DNA of 64,000 nucleotides from Undaria pinnatifida (lineage: Eukaryota > Sar > Phaeophyceae > Laminariales > Alariaceae). A model generated the notes under the pieces. It did not search any database, was not told where the DNA came from, and saw only the letters and a list, made by a program, of their open reading frames with translations. This document shows positions 9,926-21,921 of the stretch, one piece after another (positions within the stretch are counted from its first letter, which is position 1; every line of letters begins with the position of its first letter). The translations under genes and the position numbers were made by a program. The stretch is taken from assembly GCA_012845835.1 (NCBI GenBank), contig JABAKD010000017.1:2975001-3039000 (forward strand). The letters are read 5' to 3'.

Positions 9926-11220
9926 ATAAGGCGACATGATTAAGGAGACTGCTCTAGATAAGGTGGTCAAATAATCGGCTGGCACGGCTGGAACTAACGC
10001 GGCTACCGGCTCATAATGCCCTAGTGCTCAAAATAAAGCGTTGTACGCCTTGATCACGGCCCGTTCCTGGCTCCACAAAAGTACAAACCCCCACGCTGCT
10101 GCTGCTCCCTCTAGGAAATATTTGACGAAAGTCCCTTGAAGAGAGCCAGTCCATCCCCTCGATCCCCTAGGTACATACGTGTACTATTATAATGGAAATT
10201 ACACAATAACTCCAATGCTGGTGGTGCCTATACTACACCAAAGTGCAGCCAAAAGGCATCAGGCACCGACAGATCTTAGATGAAAACTAACTACACACAC
10301 GTCTGTGCGTGCATTTTACAATTAATGTATGAAACGTGATGACACCTAGGGGGGATGGGCTATCTCCTTTTTGACTGCTATCCCCGGCTCTCTAAGCTTC
10401 TCCATGTTTCAAGCTTTGGGCGGTGGTAGAGGAGCAAGAGGATGTCCTATAATAGAGCCCATGCGACTGGATGCGTGTAGCGGTGGGCGAGACGAACGAT
10501 GCCATCGTCCGCCTACGGAATGCGAGGATGGTGGCCATCAAAATCCATGCTTCTAAGCCAGTGCGACAGGCAGACATTACGTGGTGAGTTTTCGGGGGGA
10601 GGGGGCGGGGAGGTACAGCAGAGTATAGTGGTGCTCCAGTCAGCAGTACGGCACTACATACTGCTGTAGTATGGGTTGGGGTTCTGCTCTCGATTGGTGG
10701 CGTTACGAAGAGTCCTCTCAGCAATGTCGGGCTCTGTGGCATGCAGCTGTAACAAACATCGTACTCCATAGCATACACAGTGTGTGTGCACCCACCGACC
10801 GGCTCTACCGCGGCATCATATTGCGTGCGTTTGGCATCACTCGTGTCGCTGAGTTGGCAAGCGCTACCGCTGTATTGGCGTACCGTCTTCTCCAAGCACG
10901 AGTCTCCACCTTCGTGCAGCGTTCTGTGCCATCTGTTGGGTCAGTAGCACACTCTGTTTCGTGCACTAAAACGCGGTATTCGGTATTCCGCTATTAATAG
11001 TAAGGCGGCAACCGCCTTTCTGGGCGGATCTCCTGGTCCTAGTAGGACTGCCTAATTAGCGTACCTGGTACGGTATAAGGCGACCACTCGAGATATGGCG
11101 ACAAAATTTCTTGCCACGGGCTCGCCTGATATAGGCCCCACTACAGTACTTTATAGAGCTGTGAGTTGGCTGGATTTCACGGCTAACAACTAATCGGCAG
11201 GTGCCGTTAGCCAACTTAGC
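9926..11220. other. No recognised gene; one small hairpin
   Basis: No coding sequence is supported. A 7-bp stem (aaggcgg caa ccgcctt) lies at 11002-11018. Confidence 0.35.
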
Positions 11221-11286
11221 TGACTTTAGTCGGCAAGTCGGCTGGAGAAACCAGCCGATGGGAAGCCGACTTGCCGACTAAAGTCA
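11221..11286. repeat. Perfect 23-bp inverted repeat with nested stem
   Basis: Arms at 11221-11243 and 11264-11286 are exact reverse complements. The 20-base spacer together with the inner arm ends can form a competing stem (cggctgg agaaa ccagccg). Related tcggcag/gttagcc sequence lies just upstream (11185-11215). Confidence 0.85.
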
Positions 11287-11546
11287 GGCGAGCGAAGCGA
11301 GTCAAATCAGCTACCCCCGGCCGAGGTGGACTCGGCCCAGAGAGAAGGAAAAATACACTGCGCATAAAAAAACCATTCCTGCCAGTATGGAACTCACTAA
11401 GTCGGATAGTCGGCACCTCCGGGAAACGACCAAAATTACAGTAGTAGTCCGACTATTAACTACTGTAGTTGGTGACCGTCTCACAGCTCTTAATACATTG
11501 GGTGAAGGGTATAGGGTAACACCTGTACCTGGTACAGTACTTCGTA

Positions 11547-11612
11547 TGCATGCGTCTCTCTGTCTGTCTTGTCTGTCTAGTCTGTCGGTCTATCTGTCTG
11601 TCTGTCTCTGTC
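11547..11612 (+). repeat. (TCTG)n-rich microsatellite
   Basis: Imperfect run of tctgtctg units with gtctag interruptions. Confidence 0.85.
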
Positions 11613-13334
11613 AAAAACAGTGTGCCTGGCATGATTGTCAGCCCTCTCGAGAGACAATGCAGCCTCCGTATCTGCATGCACCAGGTACACCGTAGCAGTA
11701 GCGCACGCGTGTCTGTCATCCTGTCTGTCGATAGCGCACGGATCTATGATATCCATCTGTCTGTCCATCTTGGGGTCATGCTGTCTAAGTACTGGTGCTC
11801 GTACTCCCTGGCAAGCGCGCGCGATGCGACAAAAAAAACGTACCGCTGTTTGCGCTGCTGCTGTTGTAGCGGGCCAGCGTGAGCGTGCGATGAACAGCAA
11901 GCAGCAGCGTCGGCTACGAGGCCCAACATCAGACACATACAGCAAATCCCAAGCTTTCGGGCAAGGTCGCACTACGCACTACCGCGGGTGCAAAGCTTTG
12001 GAGGGAGAGATAGCCAGGGACCCAACTCACCTGGAAAAACGACAGCCACCGTGCTCCTATCGCGATTGACAGTCCCTCTTCCGTCCGGGCGTAGTTGATA
12101 TTCGCGCGAGAAACATTCGCGGCAGTGTTGGACATCTTCTATTCTTGCTGGGCTTGCGGCGCCACCGACGGGGAGACAACAGCAAACGACCGTCTTGATG
12201 CAGGACAGAATGCTGGTGGTGTAACAGCGCAGCGATGGAGCAATAGCAGGACCTGCTACTGCTGTTGCAAGCCTACAGTATCTACCTGCTACCTGCTACC
12301 TGGGGCACCTGTTGACTATTCCCTGTGGCCTGTGGTGGCACCTCTAGGCCCCTCTATGTTCAGGAGCTACCTCTCTCTCGCCTAGGAAAGGGTTTGCATG
12401 CAGGAATAGGGCATGTTTGTTTCAGAACTGCGGTAGCCCGTAGCCCCTTGGGCGGGCGCCGGCGCCCAAGTCAGCAGTTACGCCGCAGTTTGGCAGTAGT
12501 CGCAATTAAAACTCCTTTATTTAGCACACGTCTAGACTACGTATATAGCTCGTCTGTTTCGAGAGTGCGGCGTTCTGCTGTGGATTTGGCGATAACGCTC
12601 TGCGGACGCAAGCATAGCTGCAACATGGCTAGCACTGTCGCTTTTGCCGCAAGGGCCGAAGAGGGCTGGCCGTTGTCTTTGCGGGAGGGTATCTAACGTT
12701 TTCCGAATTGAATCCCCACTCGCCTGCCCGCCTTTCCGCCGAAAAATGTTGCCCATTTTGCTAAACTCTCTTCCTGGTTAATACTGCAACACGCTTTTTT
12801 TGCCAAAGACCCACGGCTGTGATTGTACCAAGCAAACTGAGAGCCAGTGACGTCACCAGTATTTTCTTCACGCAATACGACGATAGCAGGTAGCATGGTG
12901 GACTGCAGCTGGTGCCTCGTCAACGATGCTCGAGTATCATACAACAGGTAGTACTAGTAGTACTTCATAACTGTGGTAAGTGCATCAGCAAATGTTCGGG
13001 ACTCCCCACGGATGGCACCAGAGGGCCACCGGGCGATTTTACGAGAAGGGCGATTTCAGCCCTTAGTCTCTCATTTGCTGTGCGCGGAAACACGGTTTAG
13101 AGCAAACTGATTCCAGGATCTTTCTTTGCATTGGCTCCGCGTCGCGACAACAGCGGTTTCACTTCGTACGCGAGTATAGATGGGCTAAAATACGCAGGGT
13201 GGTGGCGATGGCCGGGGGGAAGGGAAACAAAAATTTGAAAATAATTGTCAGCGGGCGTTGCAACACGCGTGGGCGAGACGCGGGGTTTGGGCAAAGCAGG
13301 GTTTAATCCCGAGCGGCGGCCAGTGCATGGTTTT
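11613..13334. other. No recognised feature
   Basis: No supported gene. Minor CAG-rich patches at 11850-11920 and 12250-12300. Confidence 0.35.
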
Positions 13335-13885
13335 AAAGTCGGTGCTGTAGACAAAATGCCAGATGCGCGGCGTTTTTCGGCAGCGGTTGACAGCGAAGGA
13401 GTCGCGGTAACAAGATGTTCTGTGTCGCAAAGCCTATTCTAGGAAGGTTGCTGGTACCCATGATCAACGTCCGGGGCTTGGGGTCCGTGGTCGAGGCTGG
13501 TCGGCGCTGGGCGCTTGACGAGCGTGGCACACGGACATCTTGCGAAATATATTCTTGCTCCCGTGGCGTCGTTGGCGGTGGACGCGGGAGGGGTGCCGTA
13601 CCACCGTTAAAGTCGGTGCTGTAGACAAAATGCCAGATGCGCGGCGTTTTTCGGCAGCGGTTGACAGCGAAGGAGTCGCGGTAACAATATGTTCTAGATG
13701 TTCTGTGTCACAAAGCCTATTCTAGAAAGGTTGCTGGTACCCATGATCAACGTCCGGGGCTTGGGGTCCGTGGTCGAGGCTGGTCGGCGCTGGGCGCTTG
13801 ACGAGCGTGGCACACGGACATCTTGCGAAATATATTCTTGCTCCCGTGGCGATGTTGGCGGTGGACGCGGGAGGGGTGCCGTCGG
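13335..13885 (+). repeat. 275-bp direct tandem duplication
   Basis: Two units starting at aaagtcggtgctgtagac (13335 and 13609) and ending near gaggggtgccgt. They differ by a few substitutions and a short insertion (atgttctag near 13690). On the minus strand the units read PRTLIMGTSNL-type peptide. They sit just past the end of the gag-like frame, so they probably belong to the same decayed retroelement. Confidence 0.9.
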
Positions 13886-14014
13886 GGCGTCAATCACCAG
13901 TGCGGAAAGTGCCGGGTTGACGCGTATTTGGGTTACTATTGTTCGATAGACAAGAGCGCATGTTAGGGGCGTTAGTCGGTGAGGCGGGCGAGGGCGGGAC
14001 TGATTGGTGCACAG

Positions 14015-15900
14015 TTATGGCTGAGCTATTGGTTTTTTTACCGTAGCCGCCGTCAGACCCCTGCTGTGAATATCCGGAACGCGCGTCTTGCGAATCGTGA
14101 CCGGAGTTGGAGATGTGTGACTGACCCTGGCCGTGTTGCCGGCCTGTGACTGGTGGCGGCGGCCCTTGCGAGAGCTGGTTCCGGGTCCTCCTGTTTTATT
14201 ACCGTGGCGGTAGCGCAGCATGCGTTCTTGACAGCGGCGGTACGCAGCACCGTTGTCCCCGAGCTGACCAAGCTCGGGGTTGATGCACCCGCTAGCATTA
14301 AGAAAAGGGGGCGAGAACTGTTTAAAATATTGTGACGTCTCGTGGCAATTAAGGCAGTGTCCTTGGTTATCACGAAGGCCTGCCGCGCGTGCTGTCGGTG
14401 AGAGGAGACTGCTCCATAGAGGAGGGTCATCGGTCGAAAATGTGCGAGTAACAGTGCAAACTTCATCACAATGCGCAAGTAGCCAGTGCGAGTACGACGT
14501 GGATGAGGCCCAGGGATCGGTGGGATCTTGTGGAACATTCATTACTACGCGGTTGCGTTGCAAACCTGTCGCCCAAGCAGAAGTCTGCGATGTTGCGCGC
14601 CCCTGTCCACGGCCCAGGGGGGCAGGCGGGGGACTCGACGGGGCGAAAACTCGCTCCCCCGACACGGCAGGTAGCGAAACTATTTTTGCGCCGTTTATGG
14701 CAGGTGTCTTATTATTCGCAAGGGTACCCAAAGCTAACCACATGGCAGCAATCGAATCAAAAGGCTGAGGACGAGTTGCCAGCTCTCCAGGGTACAAACG
14801 AGGCATGAGCTGCGAAAACTGCTCGTTTACGCTAAGACGCACAATCTTCAGTACCAGCCCCAACCCTGGCGCCAACGCGCGCTCTCTGCCCTTGTCTCCC
14901 GAAACAACCAACCGAAAAGCGCGATAGTAAGCCGCGTAAGGGGTACCGTTGGGCACGCCAAAGTTATGAAGTTCGCTAAGAGAAGACGCCGCGTCTCCGT
15001 TGTCAAACTGCCGGCTCAGCACTTGGAGAAGGTCAAAAGCCGCTGGATTGTACGCTTACGACAACGGCTGTGCGCTTTCGGCAGAAGTTGTCGTTTTTTC
15101 AACCTCTCCGTTAAGGAGGCTGCACCTATCAAGGACGGAACTTGCCTCTTTAGGGGTGTACCACTTTTACGTCTGGGGGAGGTGACCCAACTCCCCCCCC
15201 CACCGAAGAGTCGGAGAGTGGGCCCGAGGTGAAGTAACCAGCCCCCCCACCCGAGTTCTGGCGGCCCGATTGCCCCCCAGAAGACCTGCTGTGGCCTCCT
15301 CCCTTGTCGCGGTGCGTCGAGCCCATGCGGCGCCCGTTCCCACCACCCCCGCTGCTGTGGTCGGAGCCGCCGTGGTGATTCCTGCCAGAACCGCCTCCCC
15401 GACGGTCGCGGCCATCGCTCCCGCCACCCCCACGACGGTCGCGGCCACCACCGTCTCTGCTGCGACCGTCGCGGGCCCGGTTGAGGTTGGCGGCCTGGTT
15501 CGCCAAATCGCCGGCATACTCCGAGGGGATCGGCCAGAGGACACGCCCGGATGTGGATGCGTGGGCGCTCTCGAGCGCGCCACAGAGGGCGCGCACGATG
15601 ACGGTGAAGTGCTGGGTGAAGTATGAAACCGGGTCCGTCTTGCTCCTCGCGTCGCGCACCGATAGCCGCCGATCCGGTAGCTGAGACAGCACTGCCGACG
15701 CTGCTGCCACGACCTGGCCCGCTCAGTCTGTGCCGAAATGCACGTTCCTGTCCACCACCGCCTTGCAGTTGACACTGCCGTCCAGGAAGGCCCCGTCCTT
15801 CGAGATGGTCGACGTCGCCGCAGCGGGACGGGCCACAGCCGCCGCGGGAGGGGCTGACACAGCATCGGCGGGCGGGGCGCCCAGGAATGTTATGGCTGTC
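14015..15900 (-). pseudogene. Retrotransposon gag-like pseudogene, C-terminal part
   Basis: Minus-strand frame from 15900 to 14015. It contains a helical gag-like stretch (PVSYFTQHFTVIVRALCG; later FGVPNGTPYAAYYRAFRLVV), a Gly/Arg/Asp-rich RNA-binding-like tract at about 15250-15480, and a Cys/His region with CLNCHE and RRCQERM near 14200-14330, possibly a decayed zinc knuckle. In-frame stops occur near 15728, 15165 and 15066, and a frame change near the C-run at about 15200. No protease, integrase or RT follows on the minus strand below 14015. It continues the frame at 16650-17651 across a 749-bp insertion. Gag identity is inferred from composition and order, not from a decisive motif. Confidence 0.55.
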
Positions 15901-16649
15901 TGTGGTCGCCGGGGGACATCCGGGATGCATCCCCGGGGTTTCGACTATTTGATTTTCATCTTGATGGTAGAATGGGTACTGCTGCTTGCTCTGATATCAT
16001 CGCGCACGGCAGCAGTCGGTTCTTTGTCGGTATTCGGTCTGGGTCTTACGTCGTAGGCCGGCCCGGGGAAAAAGGGCCACCCCGTGGCTACAGCATCACT
16101 TCGCGGGTGACCTGTGTGTTTCTCTTTCTCTCTCCGTGGATCCATCAGTTTGGGTCACAGGCGGTGGATCTGTTACCTGGGTCGGAGGGAAACGGGCAAT
16201 ACCAATTCTCTGGGTGTCAACACTCCAGTCTCGGGTGATTATCTCACAAGTTGGGATCAAAAAGTTGAATTTATTAGGACCTTCGGGTTGTCGATCCCAA
16301 CTTGTGAGATGATCACCCAAGGCAGGAGAGTTTACACCCACAGAAACAAGTATAACATGTCCCCCCTCTCCGATCCAGGGTAACAGACTCACCGCCTGTG
16401 ACCCAGACCGATGGATCCACGGAGGGAGAGAGGAAGACAGAGAGAGACAGGTCACTGGCGGGGTGGCCCTTTTTCCCCGGACCGACCCACGACGTGAGAA
16501 CCCAGAACGAATACCGACAAAGAACCGACAATGAACTGCTGCCGCCCGCGATGATATCAAAACAAGCAGCAGTATCCGTTTTACCATCAAGATGAAAGCA
16601 AATAATGAAAACCCCGCGGATGCATCCCGGATGTCCACTGGCGACCACA
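15901..16649. mobile_element. 749-bp foldback insertion in gag-like pseudogene
   Basis: Two long inverted arms, 15901-16258 and 16293-16649, are separated by a 34-base loop. The outer ends are exact inverted copies (tgtggtcgcc / ggcgaccaca), so the unit starts TG and ends CA. Arms are about 85% similar by eye. The gag-like frame reads up to both edges. No gene inside is recognised. It could be a foldback transposon, or two LTR-like sequences joined head to head. No clear target duplication was found. Confidence 0.75.
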
Positions 16650-17651
16650 TGCCGCAGCCGGGTGGATCCCAGTGTCCATGGCAGGGGCTCCCTCAGCAGG
16701 TAAGGCGCCCGAAAAAGAGGCGGGCCCAAAACACGTAGGGGGAGATGGGCGCGGCATTGGTTGTGCGAGAGGGCAGGGCCCAGGGGCCTGAGCTGGGGTT
16801 TCCGCGGCAACAGCGGCGGGGTAAGGCCCTGGGGCCTTGTACGGGGTTCCCGCGGCAACAACGGCAGGAACGCCCGAAGAATAGGGCGCCACCGCAGCTG
16901 TAGCGGCGGGAACAAGACCACTCCGGCGGTGCTTGTCGCCGGGCTTAACGAGAGCCCTTTTAGCTCGCAGGACGGCAGCATCGGGCTCCTGCGACGTTCG
17001 GGCTGCCGCCGCCACCTGTGCTGCCCTAGCGCGATCCCTCTCCTCCCATTCTCGCATGCCACGGGACCTCTCCTCGGCTGCTTCTCGCGTCCGCCGCTCT
17101 GCCGCCGCATGGGAGGTGGCGGCTTTGGCCTGTGCCGCCTCGGCGGTGGCGAGCGCGTCGGTGGGGGCACAGGTCGCCTCCTCTTGAGGTTAAGAAGCCT
17201 TTCGGGCGGCGTTGGGCAGCACCCAATCCTGGACAGCATCTATCCCGAGAGGGAGGCCGAGGCAATTTCGGACGTCGGCTGGGATCCTCTGCCAGTGGGC
17301 CTCAGTGAGGGCATCCTGGAGCATGGGGGGCATGGCCGGGGGGAGGTGGGAGCTCCGGTTTGAGGGGTGACCCCTCGTCATGGTCCCGGTGGGCCGGCCT
17401 AGATGACTCCAGCTCCTCGAGCAGCAGGGAGCCCGTCCCCGTGGGGGGGGTGATCGGTGGCGGCGCAGCCGCGCCGCGCCCCCCCTTTCGCGGAGGGGAA
17501 GGGCATCGTTGTCCGTGTCGTCATGCGGGGCGAGTGTGCCGTCAACCACGCCCTCCGAGAGGTAGGACGAGGCGCTCTCCTCATCCTCGGAGGGCTGGTA
17601 TCGACTACCGCGGCGTCGGCCGTACGTGCCCCTCCCCCGAGCCTCGTTCAT
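16650..17651 (-). pseudogene. Retrotransposon gag-like pseudogene, N-terminal part
   Basis: An ATG at 17649-17651 opens a frame with an Arg/Ser/Asp-rich start (PSEDEESASSYLSEG), then EAHWQRIPADVRNCLGLPLG, a stop (TAA, 17190-17192) and, still in frame, a long charged helix with ERRTREAAEERSRGMREWEE followed by an Ala/Pro-rich tail. The coiled-coil plus Pro-rich layout suits a gag protein. It runs into the foldback insertion at 16649 and the same frame resumes below 15901. The ATG overlaps the stop of the upstream repeat-bearing frame (ATGA at 17648-17651). Confidence 0.5.
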
Positions 17652-18604
17652 CTGGGGAGGGGGGGACGGGGTAGGGGAGCGGGCCGGAGGGGGGGCAGAG
17701 GAGGGCGCGGCGGTGAGCGGTACTCAGGCGTAGTAGTATCACGAGACGTGGTCGTGCAGGGCGCAATGAGCTCTACTGCAGCACTGCGCGCGCCCGAGGC
17801 GCGCATATCAGTACAGGGGGCGTCGCTCTCAACCCTATCAGCAGTACGGAGCTTGATCTCAAAGGTGGCTGCGCCCGCAGCAGCCGCAGCAGCGCTGTGG
17901 GGTGCTGGAGTAAAAAAATATGAGACCGTAGACTCGTGCACCGCGATGCCTGTGCTCGCCACAGCAGGAGCAACGACATTGCTAGGTGCTGACGAAAAAT
18001 CATTTGCGGTCGCAACGGCGACGGCAGGCTCATGTATAACGGTGGGCACGCTCACCGCAGCGGTACCAACGCAAGGCGCTAACGCCGAAGCATCTGCGGT
18101 CGCAACGGCGACTGCAGGCTCATGTACAGCATTGGGTACGCTCGCCACAGCGGTACCAACAACACTGCGAGGCGCTGAGGCCAAAGCATCTGCGGTCGCA
18201 ACAGCGGCGGTAGGCTCTTGTACAGCAGTGGGTACGCTCGCCACAGCAGTGCCAATAACACTGCGAGGCGCTGAGGCCAAAGCATTTGCGGTCGAAACAA
18301 CGGCGGCAGGCTCATGTACAGCCGTGGCTACGCTCGCCACCGCAGCAGCGGCCGCAGCTGCTTCTGCAGCTGCTTGGCCCCTGATGGCGACGAGCGCTCC
18401 GGGCCGAGAGCTCGTGTAGGGGGGGGCAGTCTCGAGAGCTAAAAGCGTACTACTAATAGAGCCTTCAATATTGTTTGCAAGTGGTACTGGGTTGCCCGAA
18501 AAATAGCCAGTGGGCACAGCAGCAGTACTATCCGCAGGAAAAAATGTCTCAGGGCGATCTGAGTTGTATGTATCAGAAGTTGTGCGGGGATTCGCTCCAG
18601 CCAT
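17648..18604 (-). CDS. Hypothetical Ala-rich protein with 32-residue repeats
   Basis: 318-codon open frame with an ATG at 18602-18604. Residues of about 80-210 form four to five tandem 32-residue repeats (96-bp units at about 17930-18320) of the type ASVPTAVHEPAVAVATA. The C-terminus is Pro/Arg-rich (PPRPPLPPLRPAP). No domain is recognised, and there is no signal peptide or membrane helix. It lies directly upstream of the gag-like frame and overlaps it by four bases, so it may be the 5' part of the same retroelement after a frameshift. The coding status is uncertain, because a repeat array of this composition can stay open by chance. Confidence 0.35.
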   Translation of the reverse strand: MAGANPRTTSDTYNSDRPETFFPADSTAAVPTGYFSGNPVPLANNIEGSISSTLLALETAPPYTSSRPGALVAIRGQAAAEAAAAAAAVASVATAVHEPAAVVSTANALASAPRSVIGTAVASVPTAVQEPTAAVATADALASAPRSVVGTAVASVPNAVHEPAVAVATADASALAPCVGTAAVSVPTVIHEPAVAVATANDFSSAPSNVVAPAVASTGIAVHESTVSYFFTPAPHSAAAAAAGAATFEIKLRTADRVESDAPCTDMRASGARSAAVELIAPCTTTSRDTTTPEYRSPPRPPLPPLRPAPLPRPPLPR

Positions 18605-18850
18605 GGGCGGGGAAATTGACCGAGAGCAGGCCCTCGAGCCTCCCTACAAGGGCCAGCCTCTACCGTCCCTCTACTAGGAGCGGCTGCTGTGGTGGGTGGA
18701 GGGTATGCCTCGGCAAAGCCTGTGCTCGTGTGTGGCTCGTGTGGCTTGGTTATGCATCGGCGTGTGTACAAACTTGCATCTGAACCAGGGCCGAGACCAA
18801 GGCTATCTGCCAAAAGGGTGTGCATGGACGGCAACTCTACATCAACCGGT

Positions 18851-19010
18851 GCTGGGTAGGGCCTGGGACAGAGGCATGGCTGGTGGCTTGAACGGGAACG
18901 CTAAACCAGCAGGACCGGGTAGGGCTCGGGACAGAGGCGTGACTGGTGGCTTGAACGGCAACACTGTTGGTGTAGGGCTCGGGACAGAGGTGCGGCTGGC
19001 GGCTTCGACG
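18851..19010 (-). repeat. ~58-bp minisatellite, three units
   Basis: Three tandem units carrying tagggctcgggacagagg and tggcttgaacgg. No coding assignment. Confidence 0.75.
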
Positions 19011-20479
19011 CAACAGAAGGCGTGTATGGTCGTTCAAAACTCGGCGTGTATATTTGTTCATAATCAGACGTGCATGTTGGGTCGAATTATATAGCTTCGC
19101 CGGAGGAGCGGCCCTCCTCGCAAACGTGGCCAGTGGGGGAGGGGTTGCTGGCACCGGCGGTGAGCTGGCCTATGGCAAGGGGTTCTTCCTGGGTTGCTCT
19201 GTTTGTCTCAAAGGGACGTGGGGAACCCATGCCAGGTTGGTTCATCGGTGGACGGGGAAAAAACGAGAGCTAACAGCGTACTCTACTCGTAAGTCGGAGC
19301 AATGAGCGATCGATGGGTAAACCTGCGAAGAGAGAATGTCCAAAACCGTCACGACGCCATGTATGACAAGATTACGGGGCTGTTACAGACACAGGTCACC
19401 CGTTGCAGGTTTCTCTACTAGGTAGGTTCCACGTTGATCACTCCTTTGTACTAGTTAAACTCTTGTATTAGTTCCACACACGCCACGGACGAACTGAATA
19501 GCGTGCAATTCCGCGAGGGAAGAGAATCATCCCCCTTTTCCTATACGCATTTGCCTTCGAAGGCATGTGAAACCCTTTTATATCCAGCCGTATCCCATAT
19601 ATTACGCCGTGTTAGGCTGCCAGGGGAATATCATAAAAAAAAAGGCAACGAAAAAACAAATAAAACAGTCCACACGGTTATCGAACGGGAAAATTCAAAG
19701 CAAAACAAAAAATGGAAAGAAGACACATGACTTTCATAAAGCACGGAACTCCTACGAGTAGATGAAAGGGGAAATCGGAAACACTGAAAGTAGAACAAAT
19801 TCAACCTGGCAAAACAAGACTGGCAACGCAGACACTTGACTTTCGCAAAACACGATATTCCTACATGAAAGGGGCAATCGGAAACACAGAAAGAAAATAA
19901 AACAAACAGGCAACACAAGACAGGCAAAGAAGACACATTATTGTGAAAAAGGCGGAAACCTATACCTCGCACATCAGAATTATTTCCTAGATACAGATAC
20001 CCACACACAACATTCACCTCGCTATCGCAACAGAACATCCTAACATTTTTCGACCCAACTATCCCACTCCAAATCGAACAGCTGCCACCAACTGGATGCA
20101 CCATTCTTCACCAAACACATTCTCCACAGGACCCGTGGTTAAAGTGTAACTGAACAATTGAGACGAGAAGCAGAAGCCGGAAAATATGCTCTTCGCCTTG
20201 TCGGCGGACCCAGTTATAGTCGCTCTAACGCGGTCGCCAGTAGCAGGTGTTGCAGTGCTGCACGGGACTCTTGCAGTCTGAAGAAGTCACCCTAGTCCTT
20301 ACACATGGTACAGAGACGAATTTTGCGGACAGAGACGAGGCGTCGCGATGAGAAAGAGGCACGGCAAGAAATAGCGAGAGAGTGGCACGAGGAGAGAGAA
20401 GGAGGGGCGCGGCGAGAGATAGCCAGAGTGTGGCACGGCGAGAGCAAGAGAAAGCAGAGGCGCGGCGATAGACAGCGAG
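19011..20479. other. A-rich noncoding stretch with a ~104-bp repeat
   Basis: No gene is supported. About 19725-19945 contains two to three diverged units with gacacatgactttc / gacacttgactttcgc and atgaaaggggcaatcgg. The apparent Phe/Cys-rich frame on the minus strand is the antisense of this A-rich repeat. Confidence 0.5.
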
Positions 20480-20775
20480 GGAGCGGGGCACGGGCAAGGG
20501 TTCGGAGCGAGGGAACAGCGCACGGGCAAGGGCTCACAGCGAAGAAACGGCGGAACAGCACACGGGCAAGGGTTCGGAGTGAAGGAGCGGCGGAACAGCG
20601 CACAGGCAAGGCTTCGGAACGAGTGATCGGTGCACGGGCAAGGCTTCGGAGCGAAGGAGCGGCGCGCGGGCACAGCTTCGGAGCGAGGAAACAGCACACG
20701 GACAGGGGGTCGGAACGAGAGAGTTTGCACAGGTAAGGGTTCGAAGCGAGGGAACGGCACACGGGAAAGAAAGCG
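20480..20775 (+). repeat. G/A-rich minisatellite
   Basis: Degenerate tandem units of roughly 40-50 bp built on gcacgggcaaggsttcggag and gaaggagcggcg. The open frames through it on both strands follow from the repeat. Confidence 0.75.
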
Positions 20776-21424
20776 GCGCACTGGAAGGGCTGGTCCAGAT
20801 TGGCGTCGTTCTGTCGCCTTCGCGCGAGAGATGCAAGCTTAGTACTCCTCGTTTGATGTGGGGTGATGCCGTGCCGTGACAGGCTTCCGACGAAGGCGGC
20901 ACCTCCCCCCCGACAACGAGTTGAAAATTAATGGAAATAAAGGAACAGAAAACAATGACGAGGACACACGTTATTGCCTATATCTCGATAAAATCGAGCG
21001 AAGCTGCTGTGCGCCATAACATAGCAATTCCATCTCACAACCCTAGCACTGCTGAAGGTTAGGGGCTCTGCTGAAGCGTTATCCATGCCCGTGGATAATC
21101 AGCCTCAATTACACTGAGCAACAGCAGCATACAAGTCAAACACTCCCGATACGCCTGACCGCTTTCTGCCAAAGGAGCATTGTACTTCTCATTTTTCAAG
21201 AGGGACCGACAGAGCTGCCACCCACGGAAAAATCTGGTCACCAGATTATTCATAGATCTGGAAACTCAAAATTTAAACCTCGATACACTCGAGTATACAA
21301 CTGCTGAACGTTGCCCTGACTATAAATAAGCGAGCCGTTTTGAGCAATAGCGGTACAGAGGCAACTCTCGACGGTATACACTACTGTCTGTTGATAGAGT
21401 TCTGACCTCTAATCAAGGGAACTT
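20776..21424. other. No recognised feature
   Basis: No gene or repeat supported. Confidence 0.35.
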
Positions 21425-21575
21425 CATGTGTGATCATCGTGATAGACAGAACAAAATTCGAGCCCACGCACCTCTCGTTGAGTGCGGGCCCAAGGCTTCA
21501 CGTGCGATCATCGTGATAGACCGACCAAAATTCGAGCCCAACGCACCTCGTTGAGAGTGCGGGCTAAAGGCGTGA
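21425..21575 (+). repeat. ~75-bp tandem duplication
   Basis: Two units sharing gatcatcgtgatagac, caaaattcgagccca, cgcacctc, gttgag and gtgcgggc. Confidence 0.8.
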
Positions 21576-21921
21576 CTTCCCAGAAAGGACTCCCCAAGCT
21601 CCAAGCGACAAGCTGTATTAAGAGCACTCCCGGCAGTAGAGTAGCTGTCTGTCAAAGGATACTCTTATCATCAAGGCGACTAGTGCAAGCCAGCACCCAG
21701 CAGCATAAATGCTACTGCTGTATTTTTTTGGAATTTCGAAACTTCGGAAATCTCCATATCGCCCTCGATTTCTACACAAGCACCACTACTGCACTTGAAA
21801 CGGCTGTTTGATACACCAGCACGTATCATACGTGCGACGGGATTACTGGTACTATTAATACTACGCTGCTGTACAAGTACTGTCATCATTGAAGACATCT
21901 GAGTGAACTACTACCTGGTAC

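Noticed and set aside
10392-10895. 167-codon minus-strand frame
   Set aside because: No recognisable domain, compositional signal or homologous repeat supports it as a gene.
11002-11021. Rho-independent terminator-like hairpin
   Set aside because: A short stem in a eukaryotic context with no adjacent gene.
13335-13885. CRISPR-like direct repeats
   Set aside because: Only two long tandem units, with no spacers; a plain duplication in eukaryotic DNA.
19631-20104. Phe/Cys-rich membrane-like protein on the minus strand
   Set aside because: It is antisense to an A-rich tandem repeat with no domain or conserved start.
20225-20902. Ser/Arg/Pro-rich proteins around 20.3-20.9 kb
   Set aside because: They follow from the G/A-rich minisatellite and are open in several frames on both strands.
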